Below, in pieces: positions 46,604 to 61,383 of a stretch of 64,000 nucleotides of DNA; position 1 is the stretch's first letter; the number at the start of each line of letters is the position of its first letter. The notes under the pieces are model-generated. The model did not search any database. It saw only the letters and a program-made list of their open reading frames with translations, and had not been told where the DNA came from. Position numbers and translations under genes: made by a program. This stretch comes from Cellulosimicrobium cellulans (lineage in GTDB: Bacteria; Actinomycetota; Actinomycetes; Actinomycetales; Cellulomonadaceae): assembly GCF_016921195.1 (NCBI RefSeq), contig NZ_JAFGYF010000007.1, forward strand, positions 166,342 through 230,341, read 5' to 3'.

Positions 46604-46865
46604 TCGTCGGCTGCGCGACGGCGCAGTCGTAGCCGGGCGGCCACCACCGCCAGGTCGCCACGACGTCCTGTGGGGCGACGTCGGCGGGACGGTCGGCGAC
46701 GCACGCGTCCGCCTGCTGGCGCACCCCGACGGTCACCCAGTAGACGGCGAGGGCCGCGGTGAGCAGGACGGCGAGGACCGTCACGGTGCGGCGCAGCGCG
46801 GGGGATGGGCCGCCGCCGGACCCGCCCTCCTCGCCCGGCCGGGGCGGCACCCAGTCCCAGCTCAC
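46593..46865 (-). CDS. Small membrane protein of unknown function
   Basis: A 90-residue protein: Pro/Gly-rich cytoplasmic start (MSWDWVPPRPGEEGGSGGG), one membrane helix (about residues 28-49, VTVLAVLLTAALAVYWVTVGV), then an external part with two cysteines (DACVADRP and GYDCAVAQ) that may form a disulphide. I do not recognise the family. GTG 46865 overlaps the qor stop by four bases, so it is co-expressed with the quinone oxidoreductase. Confidence 0.7.
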   Translation of the reverse strand: MSWDWVPPRPGEEGGSGGGPSPALRRTVTVLAVLLTAALAVYWVTVGVRQQADACVADRPADVAPQDVVATWRWWPPGYDCAVAQPTTRA

Positions 46866-47857
46866 GCGGTGCCCTCGGGGCGGAGGAGGACCTTGCCCGT
46901 GGTCGCGCGGCCCTCGAGCGCCCGGTGCGCGTCGGCGGCGTCGGCGAGCGCGAACGTCGCGCCGATCCGCACGTGCAGCGTGCCGCCCGCGACCGCGCCG
47001 AGCACCTCGGTCGCGCGCTCGACGAGCTCCGCGCGCGTCGCGGTGTGGTCGGCGAGCTTGGGTCGCGTGAGGAACAGCGACCCGCCGGCGTTGAGGCGTT
47101 GCGGGTCGAACGGCGGGACCTGGCCGGAGGAGCCCCCGTAGAGCACGAGCGTGCCCCGGCGGCGCAGCGACGCGAGCGACGCGTCGAACGTGTCCTTGCC
47201 GACCGAGTCGTACACCGCCGCGACGCCCTCGCCGCCCGTGAGCCCGCGCACGACCTCGGGGAGCTCCGCGGTGAGGTCCGCGAACGCCGTGTACTGGATC
47301 GCGTGCTCGGCGCCCGCACCGCGCGAGAGCTCCGCCTTCTCCGGCGTCGAGACCGTCGAGATCACGTGCGCGCCCCGCGCGACGAGCATCTGGGTCAGGA
47401 GCAGCCCGACGCCGCCCGCGCCCGCGTGCACGAGCACGCGGTCGCCCGGGCGGACGGGGTAGGACGACGTGCACAGGTAGTGCGCGGTGAGGCCCTGGAG
47501 CGCGACGGCGGTCGCGTCCTCGAGCGAGACGGCGTCCGGCACGTGCAGCGCCTGCGCGGCGTCGACGAGGACGAGGTCCGCGTACGACCCGGGCGCCTCG
47601 GTCCACACGACTCGGTCGCCGACGGCGAACCCCTCGACGCCCTCGCCGACCTCCGCGACGACGCCCGCCCCCTCGCTCCCGACGACGTGCGGGTACTCCA
47701 TCGCGTACACGCCGGAGCGCTTGTACGTGTCGATGAAGTTCACGCCCGCCACCGCGGAGCGGACGAGGAGCTGCCCGGGACCCGGCGACGGGTCGGGCAG
47801 CTCGGTGTGGTCGAGGACCTCGGGGCCGCCCGCCGCGCGGGCCACGATCGCGTGCAT
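46862..47857 (-). CDS. qor: NADPH:quinone reductase (zinc-free MDR family)
   Basis: A 331-residue medium-chain reductase that lacks the zinc cysteines. GVNFIDTYKRSGVY, GSEGAGVVAEVGEGV, LQGLTAHYL and the NADPH loop HAGAGGVGLLLTQML are the crystallin/Qor signature; PSPGPGQLLVR and TGKVLLRP complete it. It probably reduces quinones to protect against redox cycling. A TAGGCT -10 ends six bases before the ATG, so it has its own leaderless promoter inside the end of the ABC gene. Confidence 0.93.
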   Translation of the reverse strand: MHAIVARAAGGPEVLDHTELPDPSPGPGQLLVRSAVAGVNFIDTYKRSGVYAMEYPHVVGSEGAGVVAEVGEGVEGFAVGDRVVWTEAPGSYADLVLVDAAQALHVPDAVSLEDATAVALQGLTAHYLCTSSYPVRPGDRVLVHAGAGGVGLLLTQMLVARGAHVISTVSTPEKAELSRGAGAEHAIQYTAFADLTAELPEVVRGLTGGEGVAAVYDSVGKDTFDASLASLRRRGTLVLYGGSSGQVPPFDPQRLNAGGSLFLTRPKLADHTATRAELVERATEVLGAVAGGTLHVRIGATFALADAADAHRALEGRATTGKVLLRPEGTA

Positions 47858-47863
47858 GGCCCC

Positions 47864-47869
47864 AGCCTA
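47864..47869 (-). promoter_or_regulatory. Leaderless -10 element of qor
   Basis: TAGGCT on the minus strand ends six bases before the qor ATG at 47857. It overlaps the stop region of the upstream ABC gene. Confidence 0.55.
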
Positions 47870-48748
47870 GGGTCGTGCGGCGGTCGCGGCCGCCGGCCGG
47901 ACGGCCGCGGCGCGGGACGCCGTCCCGACGGCCGTGTCGTCCCCGACGAGGCGCGGCGGTCGCGCGTGCCCGGCCGTGGCGTGCCAGCGCCCGAACCGGC
48001 GCTCGACGTGGACCGGGTGGTCGAAGCAGCGCGTGACGTGCTCCGTGACGAGCACGTCCTGCGCGGCTCCGGCGACGACGACACGGCCGTGCGCGAGCAG
48101 GAGCGCGTGGCTCGTCGTGGTCGGCAGCTCCTCGAGGTGGTGCGTCACGAGCACGGAGGCGACGTGCGGCCGGGTCGCGCGCACGGCGTCGAGCGTCTCG
48201 AGGAGCTGCTCGCGCGCGGCCACGTCGAGTCCCGTGGACGGCTCGTCGAGCAGCAGGAGTGCGGGGTCGGGCAGGAGGGCGCGCGCCACGAGCGCGCGCC
48301 CCCGCTCGCCCTGGGAGAGCGTCGGCCAGGGGTCGTGCGCGCGGTGCGCGAGACCGAGGTCGGCGACGAGACCTCGGGCGAGGGCGACCTCGTCCGAGGT
48401 CGGCTGCCAGCGCGGGCGCCAGTCGACGGTCCCCGTGAGGCCGGTCAGGGTCACCTCGAGCACGGTCAGCGGCGAGCGCAGGTCGTGACGCGGGTCGACA
48501 TGACCGATGCGGCGGTGCAGCGTCTGGATGTCCACGCGGCCCAGGCGCTCGCCGAGCACGTGGACCGTGCCCCGGGTCGGGTGGCGGCGCGCCCCGCAGA
48601 GCCCGAGGATCGTGCTCTTCCCGGCGCCGTTGGGTCCCAGGAGCGCCCAGTGCTCGCCCGCCCGGACGTCGAGGTCGACACCGTCGAGGATCGCGCGCCC
48701 GTCGCGCACCAGGTCGACGCCGCGCAGGGACAGGACCGCGGCGCTCAC
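47867..48748 (-). CDS. Stand-alone ABC transporter ATP-binding protein
   Basis: A 293-residue ABC ATPase: Walker A LGPNGAGKSTIL (about 37-48), signature TLSQGERGRALVARAL, Walker B ALLLLDEPSTGLD, and an H-loop LVTHHLEELP. The C-terminal 50 residues are Ala/Arg-rich. No permease or binding protein is encoded nearby. It resembles the YlmA/ModF-like ATPases whose partners are unknown. GTG 48748 overlaps the gntR stop by four bases, so it is co-transcribed with that regulator. Confidence 0.87.
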   Translation of the reverse strand: MSAAVLSLRGVDLVRDGRAILDGVDLDVRAGEHWALLGPNGAGKSTILGLCGARRHPTRGTVHVLGERLGRVDIQTLHRRIGHVDPRHDLRSPLTVLEVTLTGLTGTVDWRPRWQPTSDEVALARGLVADLGLAHRAHDPWPTLSQGERGRALVARALLPDPALLLLDEPSTGLDVAAREQLLETLDAVRATRPHVASVLVTHHLEELPTTTSHALLLAHGRVVVAGAAQDVLVTEHVTRCFDHPVHVERRFGRWHATAGHARPPRLVGDDTAVGTASRAAAVRPAAATAARP

Positions 48749-49455
48749 CGGTCACCGCCCGCCGCCCGGGGGCCGCGCCCGGCGACCTCGGCGTGGACGG
48801 CCGCGAGATGCTCGCGCGCCGCCGCGGACGCGCGCGCCGCGTCGCGGTCGCGCACCGCGTCGAGGATCGCCTCGTGCGCGTCCTGGTCGTGCCGGTGCGC
48901 CTCGCCCGCGCGGTCGAGGTCGACCATCGCGACCATCGCGCGACGCAGGCGCGGCACGAAGGTCGCGAACAGCTCGCCCAGCACGACGTTGTGCGCGGCG
49001 TCGACGACCGCCCGGTGGAAGACGAGGTCCGCGTCCACGTACTCGGCGGCCGACGACGTCGCCGGGACCTGCCCGCGGCGCGCGAGCGCCGTCGTCATCG
49101 CGCGGAGGTCGGCGGGGGTACGGCGCGTGGCGGCGAGGCCCGCGGCCTCGGCCTCGAGCGCGGCGCGCACCTCGAGCACGTCCACGATCTCGCCGCGGCG
49201 CAGCACCTCGTCCCAGTCGTCCGCGGTGTCGGTCGACACGACGTAGACGCCCGACCCCTGCCGACTGTCGAGCACGCCGCGTCCCGCGAGCTGGCGGATC
49301 GCCTCGCGGACGGTGGAACGCCCGACGCCGAGCTCGGTCGCGAGCGCCTGCTCGCCGGGCAGCCGGTGGTCGAGGGGCCAGACGCCGGAGCGCACGCGGT
49401 CGAGCAGTAGCTCGGCCGCCTGGTCCGCGAGGGGGCGCCGATGCAGCGCGGTCAT
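48745..49455 (-). CDS. GntR-family regulator, FadR subgroup (FCD domain)
   Basis: A 236-residue transcription factor. The N-terminal winged helix reads [61 protein letters not shown] (residues about 11-72). The C-terminal all-helical FCD ligand domain holds metal-type residues in [16 protein letters not shown] and the [17 protein letters not shown] helix. Such regulators bind small acids (lactate, pyruvate, fatty or amino acid derivatives). It is divergent from leuA, and an inverted repeat lies between them. AGAGG precedes the ATG. Confidence 0.92.
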   Translation of the reverse strand: MTALHRRPLADQAAELLLDRVRSGVWPLDHRLPGEQALATELGVGRSTVREAIRQLAGRGVLDSRQGSGVYVVSTDTADDWDEVLRRGEIVDVLEVRAALEAEAAGLAATRRTPADLRAMTTALARRGQVPATSSAAEYVDADLVFHRAVVDAAHNVVLGELFATFVPRLRRAMVAMVDLDRAGEAHRHDQDAHEAILDAVRDRDAARASAAAREHLAAVHAEVAGRGPRAAGGDR

Positions 49456-49463
49456 GGAAACCT

Positions 49464-49478
49464 CTCAGGTTGTCTGAG
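49464..49478. promoter_or_regulatory. Candidate GntR operator between gntR and leuA
   Basis: CTCAGGTTGTCTGAG is an inverted repeat (CTCAG / CTGAG) with a 5-base centre. It contains the leuA-leader -35 (TTGTCT) and lies 9 bases in front of the gntR start on the other strand. FadR-type operators are short palindromes of this size with a TGT core; the assignment is inference. Confidence 0.5.
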
Positions 49479-49498
49479 GACTTGTTCGGCGCTAGCGT
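49470..49498 (+). promoter_or_regulatory. Promoter of the leuA leader peptide
   Basis: TTGTCT (49470-49475) and TAGCGT (49493-49498) are 17 bases apart. TAGCGT ends seven bases before the leader-peptide ATG, so the transcript is leaderless. Confidence 0.65.
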
Positions 49499-49505
49499 AC
49501 CCGGC

Positions 49506-49550
49506 ATGTCCTGGACGGCGCTCCTCCTTCGCCGCCACGGCGGGGTCTGA
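49506..49550 (+). CDS. leuL: leuA leader peptide (14 residues, three consecutive Leu)
   Basis: ATG TCC TGG ACG GCG CTC CTC CTT CGC CGC CAC GGC GGG GTC TGA encodes [14 protein letters not shown]. Three consecutive Leu codons allow ribosome stalling when charged tRNA-Leu is scarce. It starts at the transcript's first base, and its 3' half forms the left arm of a 12-base hairpin. Leu leader peptides with an LLL-RR core are known ahead of leuA in actinobacteria. Confidence 0.8.
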   Translation: MSWTALLLRRHGGV

Positions 49551-49618
49551 CCGGACCGGCACCCCGCCGTGGGGATCCGTCGCGCGCCGGTCGCCCACCG
49601 CCCCGTGCTCACGGGGTG
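49535..49618 (+). promoter_or_regulatory. leuA transcription/translation attenuator
   Basis: Arm 1 (49535-49546, CCACGGCGGGGT, within the leader peptide) pairs perfectly with arm 2 (49561-49572, ACCCCGCCGTGG). A second hairpin CCCCGTG/CACGGGG (49601-49607 and 49610-49616, extendable by two pairs to 49599-49618) lies 18 bases before the leuA start. Arm 2's ACCCCG can alternatively pair with CGGGGT (49612-49617) and break the second hairpin. A ribosome stalled at the Leu codons would free arm 2 for this. No T-run follows, so control may be at transcription end or at ribosome access. Confidence 0.7.
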
Positions 49619-49635
49619 CGACCCGAAGGACAGCC

Positions 49636-51393
49636 ATGACCCTTGTCAGCACCTCCACGCCCGCCCCCGCTCGCGGTACCACGGCGTGCGTTCCGCCCTG
49701 GAATCGCCAACGGCCCTCGCGCATGCCCTCGTCCCGCTACGCCGACGTCCACGCGCGGGTCGAGGTGCCGGACCTGCCCGACCGCCGGTGGCCCTCCCGA
49801 CGCCTCACCCAGGCGCCGCTGTGGGTCCCGGTCGACCTGCGCGACGGGAACCAGGCGCTCGCGGAGCCGATGGACCCCGCGCGCAAGCGCCGCTTCTTCG
49901 ACCTGCTCGTCGCGATGGGATACACCGAGATCGAGGTGGGCTACCCGTCGGCGTCGCAGACCGACTTCGACTTCGTGCGCCTGCTCGCCGAGACCGACCT
50001 CGCGCCCGAGCACGTCACGGTCGTGGTGTTCACCGCCGCGCGGGCCGACCTCGTCGCGCGCACGTTCGAGGCGGTGCGGGGCCTGCGCAACCCCGTCGTC
50101 GTCCACGTGTACACCGCGACGGCGCCCGTGTGGCGCGACGTCGTGCTCGGCCGCGACCGCGAGGACCTCGCCCGCCTCATCACCGACGCGGGGACCGACG
50201 TGCTGCGCCACGCCGGCGACGACCCGCGCGTCCGCTTCGAGTTCTCGCCCGAGGTCTTCAACCTCACCGAGCCCGACTACGTGCTGGACGTGTGCGACCG
50301 CATGACGACGCTCTGGGACGCGACGCCGCAGCGCCCCGTGATCCTCAACCTGCCCGCGACCGTCGAGGTCGCGACGCCCAACGTCTACGCCGACCAGATC
50401 GAGTACATGGACCGCCACCTCGCACGGCGCGACTCCGTGATCCTCTCCGTCCACCCGCACAACGACCGCGGGACCGGCGTCGCGTGCGCCGAGCTCGCCG
50501 TCCTCGCCGGGGCGCAGCGCGTCGAGGGATGCCTCTTCGGCAACGGCGAGCGCACCGGGAACGTCGACCTCGTGACCCTCGGCCTCAACCTCCACGCGCA
50601 GGGCGTCGACCCGATGATCGACTTCTCCGACCTCGACGGGATCCGCGACGTCGTCGTGGCGTGCAACCGGATCGACGTGCACCCGCGCCACCCCTACGTG
50701 GGCGAGCTGGTCCACACCGCCTACTCCGGCACGCACCAGGACGCGATCCGCAAGGGCATGGCGCGGCACCGGGCCGACGCGGCGGCCGCAGGCCTCGATC
50801 CCGCGGTCGCGCCGTGGCGCGTGCCGTACCTGCCGGTCGACCCCGCCGACCTCGGACGGTCGTACGAGGCCCTCGTCCGCGTCAACAGCCAGTCCGGCAA
50901 GGGCGGCGTCGCGTACGTGCTGCACTCCGTGCACGGCCTCGACCTGCCCCGCGGCCTCCAGGTCGACCTCGCGCGCCGCGTCCAGGAGCACGCCGACGCC
51001 ACCGGCACCGAGGTGACGCCCGACGCCCTCCTCGCGCTCTTCGACGCGGCCTACGCTCGGCCGGGCGCCGTCGAGCCCGTCTCCTGGACGATCCGACGTG
51101 CCGACGACGGGACGGAGCGCCTCGACCTCGTGCTCACCGTCGACGGCGCGCAGGTCACCACGTCCGGAACCGGGGCCGGAGCGGTCGACGTCCTGGTCGA
51201 CGCGCTCGCCCGTCTCGGCCGTCCCGTCGAGATCCTCTCGCTCGCGCAGCAGTCCGTCGGGACCGGCAGCGACGCGACCGCGGTCACCTACCTGGAGCAC
51301 CGCGGCCCCGACGGCACCCCGCTCTGGACCGTGGGCCGCGACGCGTCCGTCCTGGGAGCGAGCGTCCGCGCCGTCTGCGCGGCGACGGTCTGA
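49636..51393 (+). CDS. leuA: 2-isopropylmalate synthase
   Basis: Condenses acetyl-CoA with 2-ketoisovalerate, the first committed step of leucine synthesis. 585 residues, the long actinobacterial form. Catalytic barrel signature [18 protein letters not shown] (Arg-Asp pair) near residue 75, [53 protein letters not shown] with the metal-binding histidines, and a C-terminal LeuA dimer regulatory domain (about 450-585) for leucine feedback. ATG 49636 has GAAGGA five bases upstream. Controlled by the leader-peptide attenuator in front. Confidence 0.97.
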   Translation: MTLVSTSTPAPARGTTACVPPWNRQRPSRMPSSRYADVHARVEVPDLPDRRWPSRRLTQAPLWVPVDLRDGNQALAEPMDPARKRRFFDLLVAMGYTEIEVGYPSASQTDFDFVRLLAETDLAPEHVTVVVFTAARADLVARTFEAVRGLRNPVVVHVYTATAPVWRDVVLGRDREDLARLITDAGTDVLRHAGDDPRVRFEFSPEVFNLTEPDYVLDVCDRMTTLWDATPQRPVILNLPATVEVATPNVYADQIEYMDRHLARRDSVILSVHPHNDRGTGVACAELAVLAGAQRVEGCLFGNGERTGNVDLVTLGLNLHAQGVDPMIDFSDLDGIRDVVVACNRIDVHPRHPYVGELVHTAYSGTHQDAIRKGMARHRADAAAAGLDPAVAPWRVPYLPVDPADLGRSYEALVRVNSQSGKGGVAYVLHSVHGLDLPRGLQVDLARRVQEHADATGTEVTPDALLALFDAAYARPGAVEPVSWTIRRADDGTERLDLVLTVDGAQVTTSGTGAGAVDVLVDALARLGRPVEILSLAQQSVGTGSDATAVTYLEHRGPDGTPLWTVGRDASVLGASVRAVCAATV

Positions 51394-51447
51394 GGTCGTC
51401 GAGCTCACCGCCCGCGGGACGAGCTGGACGCGTGGCGACGAGAGGCC

Positions 51448-51486
51448 AGAAGTGGCCCCCGAGCGAGGTCTGATAGGGCCGCTTCT
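51448..51486 (+). terminator. Hairpin after leuA
   Basis: AGAAGTGGCCC (51448-51458) pairs with GGGCCGCTTCT (51476-51486) over 11 pairs including one G-T, loop 17 bases, 55 bases after the leuA stop. Likely the leuA terminator. Confidence 0.55.
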
Positions 51487-51547
51487 CGCCACTCGGCCGG
51501 ACCGGACCGCCTGGCTGCCACGGCCCCTGCGGCGACGCGCAGGACGA

Positions 51548-51659
51548 GCGGTGGGGTCGGACCGTGTGCGAAGGACGTCAAAGGCGCACTCCTAGAACTT
51601 CCGGCCGGAAGACCGAGGTGACGGTGCGCCAGTCCAAGCACACGGTCCGACCCCACCGC
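51548..51659. repeat. Concentric three-tier inverted repeat between leuA and argC
   Basis: Outer arms 51548-51569 and 51638-51659 are a perfect 22-base inverted repeat. Inside lie GGCGCAC (51583-51589) and GTGCGCC (51624-51630), and at the centre a perfect 14-base palindrome CTTCCGGCCGGAAG (51598-51611). All three share nearly the same centre (about 51604-51607). It lies downstream of the leuA terminator and about 100 bases upstream of the argC start, so it belongs to neither coding transcript for certain. Confidence 0.75.
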
Positions 51660-51706
51660 GGACCCGACCCCGCGGGCAGGAGACCCGACCCACCGCGGAC
51701 CCGACC
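51647..51706. repeat. Direct repeat upstream of argC
   Basis: CCCACCGCGGACCCGACC occurs at 51652-51669 and again at 51689-51706 (18 bases identical; similarity extends a few bases upstream with one extra C). The first copy overlaps the right arm of the large inverted repeat. It may be a duplicated protein site or a replication-slippage product. Confidence 0.6.
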
Positions 51707-51740
51707 ACGCGTACAGTCGACGGGACCTTCGACCCGGGCA

Positions 51741-51766
51741 TTGCATAAGTATGTATAGTGATGCAT
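51741..51766 (+). promoter_or_regulatory. ARG box overlapping the leaderless argC promoter
   Basis: TTGCATAAGTATGTATAG (51741-51758) matches the TGCATA-2-TATGCA form of ArgR operators in actinobacteria, with one mismatch in the right half. A further half-site TGATGCATA follows at 51759-51767. TATAGT (51754-51759) inside it is the -10 element, ending seven bases before the argC ATG. ArgR binding would directly cover the -10. This AT-rich island stands out sharply in the surrounding GC-rich DNA. Confidence 0.75.
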
Positions 51767-52855
51767 ATGACGATCAGAGTCGCGGTCGCGGGTGCGTCCG
51801 GGTACGCAGGCGGGGAGACGCTCCGCCTGCTCGCCGGGCACCCGGAGGTGGAGATCGGCGCCGTCACGGCGCACAGCAACGCGGGCACGCTCCTCGGTGA
51901 GCACCAGCCGCACCTGCGATCCCTCGCCGACCGCGTGCTGCTGCCGACGAGCGTCGAGCACCTCGTGGGGCACGACGTCGTCGTCCTCGCGCTGCCGCAC
52001 GGCGCGTCGGGCGAGATCGCGGCGCAGCTCCCGGACGACGTGCTCGTGCTGGACCTCGGCGCGGACCACCGGCTCGAGTCGGCGGGGGACTGGGTCGCGT
52101 TCTACGGGTCGGAGCACGCGGGCACGTGGCCGTACGGACTGCCGGAGCTGCTGCTCACGAGCGATGCCGGGGCGGGCGCGCGCGAGACCAAGCAGCGCGA
52201 GAAGCTCGCCGGGGTGCGCCGCATCGCGGTGCCTGGTTGCAACGTCACGGCGGTCACGCTCGGCATCCAGCCGGGGATCGCGTCCGGGCTCGTCGAGGCG
52301 CGCGATCTCGTCGCGGTGCTCGCCAACGGGTACTCGGGCGCCGGCAAGTCGCTCAAGCCGCACCTGCTCGCGTCGGAGGCGCTCGGGTCGGCGCAGCCGT
52401 ACGCCGTCGGCGGGTCGCACCGGCACATCCCGGAGATCGCGCAGAACCTGCGGGCCGCGGGCGCACCGGACGTGAGCATCTCGTTCACGCCGACGCTCGT
52501 ACCGATGTCGCGCGGGATCCTCGCCACGGTGACGGCGCGCCTGTCCGACGACGCCGCGCGCCTCGACCCCGCGGCGCTCGACGCGCGCGTCCGCCGGGCC
52601 TGGGAGGACGCGTACGTCGGCGAGCCGTTCGTCCGGGTGCTGCCCGCGGGCCGGTGGCCCACGACGGCGATGACGCTCGGCGCCAACACGGCGCTCGTCC
52701 AGGTCGCGGTCGACCACGCGGCGGGCCGCGTCGTCACCGTCACGGCGATCGACAACCTCGTCAAGGGCACCGCGGGCGCCGCGGTGCAGTCCATGAACAT
52801 CGCGCTCGGCCTGCCGCAGACGGCCGGCCTCACGACCGAGGGGGTCGCCCCGTGA
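51767..52855 (+). CDS. argC: N-acetyl-gamma-glutamyl-phosphate reductase
   Basis: NADPH-dependent third step of arginine synthesis. 362 residues. N-terminal nucleotide loop [26 protein letters not shown], catalytic cysteine in [13 protein letters not shown], His in [11 protein letters not shown] and [12 protein letters not shown]. The start at 51767 (MTIRVAV) is chosen from four close candidates (51758 GTG, 51761 ATG, 51767 ATG) because it lies seven bases after the TATAGT -10. First gene of argCJBDFR; the argJ GTG overlaps its stop by four bases. Confidence 0.96.
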   Translation: MTIRVAVAGASGYAGGETLRLLAGHPEVEIGAVTAHSNAGTLLGEHQPHLRSLADRVLLPTSVEHLVGHDVVVLALPHGASGEIAAQLPDDVLVLDLGADHRLESAGDWVAFYGSEHAGTWPYGLPELLLTSDAGAGARETKQREKLAGVRRIAVPGCNVTAVTLGIQPGIASGLVEARDLVAVLANGYSGAGKSLKPHLLASEALGSAQPYAVGGSHRHIPEIAQNLRAAGAPDVSISFTPTLVPMSRGILATVTARLSDDAARLDPAALDARVRRAWEDAYVGEPFVRVLPAGRWPTTAMTLGANTALVQVAVDHAAGRVVTVTAIDNLVKGTAGAAVQSMNIALGLPQTAGLTTEGVAP

Positions 52856-54059
52856 CCGTCACCACCCCGCAGGGCTTCCGGGCCGCCGGCGTCGCCGCCG
52901 GGCTCAAGTCCACGGGCGGGCGGGACGTCGCGCTCGTCGTCAACGACGGGCCGCTCGACGTCGCCGCGGCCGTCCTCACGACGAACCGCGTGTTCGCCGC
53001 ACCGGTCGCCTGGACCCGGCAGGCGGTGAGCGACGGGCGCGCGACGGCCGTCGTGCTCAACTCGGGCGGGGCCAACGCGTGCACGGGCCCGGAGGGCTTC
53101 GCCGACACGCACCGGACGGCGGAGCACGTGGCCGACGTGCTCGCGACGTCGGCGGGCGACGTGCTCGTCTGCTCGACCGGCCTCATCGGCGTGCGCCTGC
53201 CCATGGACAAGCTCCTCGCGGGCGTGGACGCGGCCGCCGCGGCGCTCGCGGACCCGGTCGCCACGGTCGACGGCGGCGGCGACGCCGCGCTCGCGATCAT
53301 GACGACGGACACCGTGCCGAAGACGGTCTCCGTGGTCCGCGAGACCACGGACGCCACCGCGACCGACGGCGCCGCGACGTGGTCCGTCGGCGGGATGGCG
53401 AAGGGCGCGGGCATGCTCGCGCCGGGCCTCGCGACCATGCTCTGCGTGCTGACGACGGACGCCGTCGTCGACGCCGCGACGGCCGACGCCGCGCTGCGGG
53501 CCGCGACCCGCACGACGTTCGACCGCGTCGACTCCGACGGCTGCATGTCGACCAACGACACCGTGATCCTCCTGGCCTCGGGCGCGTCCGGCGTCGAGGT
53601 CGGGCTCGACGCTCTCACCGACGCCGTCACCGAGGCGTGCGGGTCGCTCGCGCGCCAGCTCGTGGCCGACGCCGAGGGCGCGAGCCACGAGGTGGCCGTC
53701 ACCGTGGCGGGCGCGTCGAGCGAGGACGCCGCGGTCGCCGTCGCGCGCGCCGTGACCCGCTCCAACCTCTTCAAGACCGCCATCTTCGGCAACGACCCGA
53801 ACTGGGGCCGCATCGTGTCCGCCGTCGGGACGGTCCCCGAGGACGTCGCCCCCTTCGACGCGCTCCTGCTCGACGTCGCGGTGAACGGCGTCCAGGTGTG
53901 CCGGGCCGGGGGAGTGGGCGAGCCGCGCGAGCTCGTCGATCTCGCCGCCGAGCGGGAGGTGCGCGTCGAGATCGACCTGCACGCCGGCTCCGCGAGCGCG
54001 ACCGTCTGGACCAACGACCTCACGCACGACTACGTCCACGAGAACAGCGCCTACTCCTC

Positions 54060-54063
<4 letters not shown>
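52852..54063 (+). CDS. argJ: Glutamate N-acetyltransferase / amino-acid acetyltransferase
   Basis: ArgJ recycles the acetyl group from N-acetylornithine to glutamate, and in bifunctional forms also uses acetyl-CoA. 403 residues. The autocatalytic cleavage site is in [21 protein letters not shown], where the alpha/beta chains split before the Thr of [21 protein letters not shown] and [19 protein letters not shown] are family signatures. Translation is coupled to argC and argB by four-base overlaps. No argA is seen, consistent with a cyclic pathway. Confidence 0.96.
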
Positions 54064-57878
<3,815 letters not shown>

Positions 57879-57965
57879 CCGCCGTCGGACCACGCCCCGC
57901 GCGGCCGTGGCGCCCTGCGAGACTGGACCCCGGACCCCACCCGCACGTCACAGAAAGAGACCGTC

Positions 57966-60676
<2,711 letters not shown>

Positions 60677-60701
60677 CGGTGCCCGCGCCGGAGGCTCGTG
60701 C

Positions 60702-61358
60702 GTGAGCGTCGACCAGGGGGTCCTCGCGGACCTCGTGCGCCGCGTGCGCGACGCCGTCCCGCGCCTCGGCCCGTCGTCCCGGCCGGGCGACGGGGCCGCG
60801 GGAACCAGCGCGACGCCGTCGGGCACGCGGCTCGTGGTGGTCGACGGGCCGGCCGGCTCGGGCAAGACGACGCTCGCCGCGCAGCTCGCGGACGCGCTGC
60901 CCGCGCAGGTCCTCCACATGGACGACCTGTACGAGGGCTGGCGCGGGCTCGAACCGGCCTGGGACCGTCTCGCGAAGTGGGTCCTCGACCCTCTCGCCCA
61001 GGGCCGGACGGGGCGGTACCGCCGGTTCGACTGGCACCTCGACCGCTTCGCCGAGTGGCACGACGTCGCCCCGGCGCCCTACCTGGTCGTCGAGGGCTGC
61101 GGCGCGGGCCGCCGCGAGGCGGACGGCGTCGCCGCGTTGCGCGTGTGGGTCGAGGCCCCGGACGACGTGCGGCTGCGCCGGGGTCTCGACCGGGACGGCG
61201 AGGAGCAGCGTGCGCACTGGCTCGCCTGGATGGCGGACGAGCGCGAGCACTACGCGCGCAACGCCTCGCGCGAGCGCGCCGACATCGTGCTCGACGGCTG
61301 GGGGAACGTCGTCCGTGCGAGCGGCCGTCGGGGCTCGCGTGACGGTGGCGAGGCGTAG
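60702..61358 (+). CDS. P-loop kinase-like protein (uridine-kinase-like)
   Basis: A 218-residue P-loop protein: Walker A VVVDGPAGSGKTTLAAQLADAL (about residues 45-66), followed by VLHMDDLYEGWRGLEPAWDRL, which resembles the DDFY region of uridine/nucleoside kinases, VVEGCGAG, and an arginine-rich lid (VRLRRGLDRDGEEQRAHW). The substrate is not identifiable. It lies 25 bases after argH in the same direction and may be co-transcribed. Its TAG stop is part of the TAGATT -10 of the next gene. Confidence 0.82.
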   Translation: MSVDQGVLADLVRRVRDAVPRLGPSSRPGDGAAGTSATPSGTRLVVVDGPAGSGKTTLAAQLADALPAQVLHMDDLYEGWRGLEPAWDRLAKWVLDPLAQGRTGRYRRFDWHLDRFAEWHDVAPAPYLVVEGCGAGRREADGVAALRVWVEAPDDVRLRRGLDRDGEEQRAHWLAWMADEREHYARNASRERADIVLDGWGNVVRASGRRGSRDGGEA

Positions 61359-61361
61359 ATT
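61356..61361 (+). promoter_or_regulatory. -10 element of mpg
   Basis: TAGATT, overlapping the kinase stop codon, 22 bases before the mpg ATG; -35 unclear. Confidence 0.4.
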
Positions 61362-61383
61362 GCCGACGACGGAAGGTGGTGCG

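Noticed and set aside
51548..51659. Reading the 22-base arms as terminal inverted repeats of a transposable element
   Set aside because: No open frame between the arms and no target-site duplication at the borders; kept only as an unexplained inverted repeat.
51564..51758. A 64-codon frame upstream of argC
   Set aside because: Runs through the palindrome and repeats, basic low-complexity composition, no ribosome-binding site, ends on the argC promoter.
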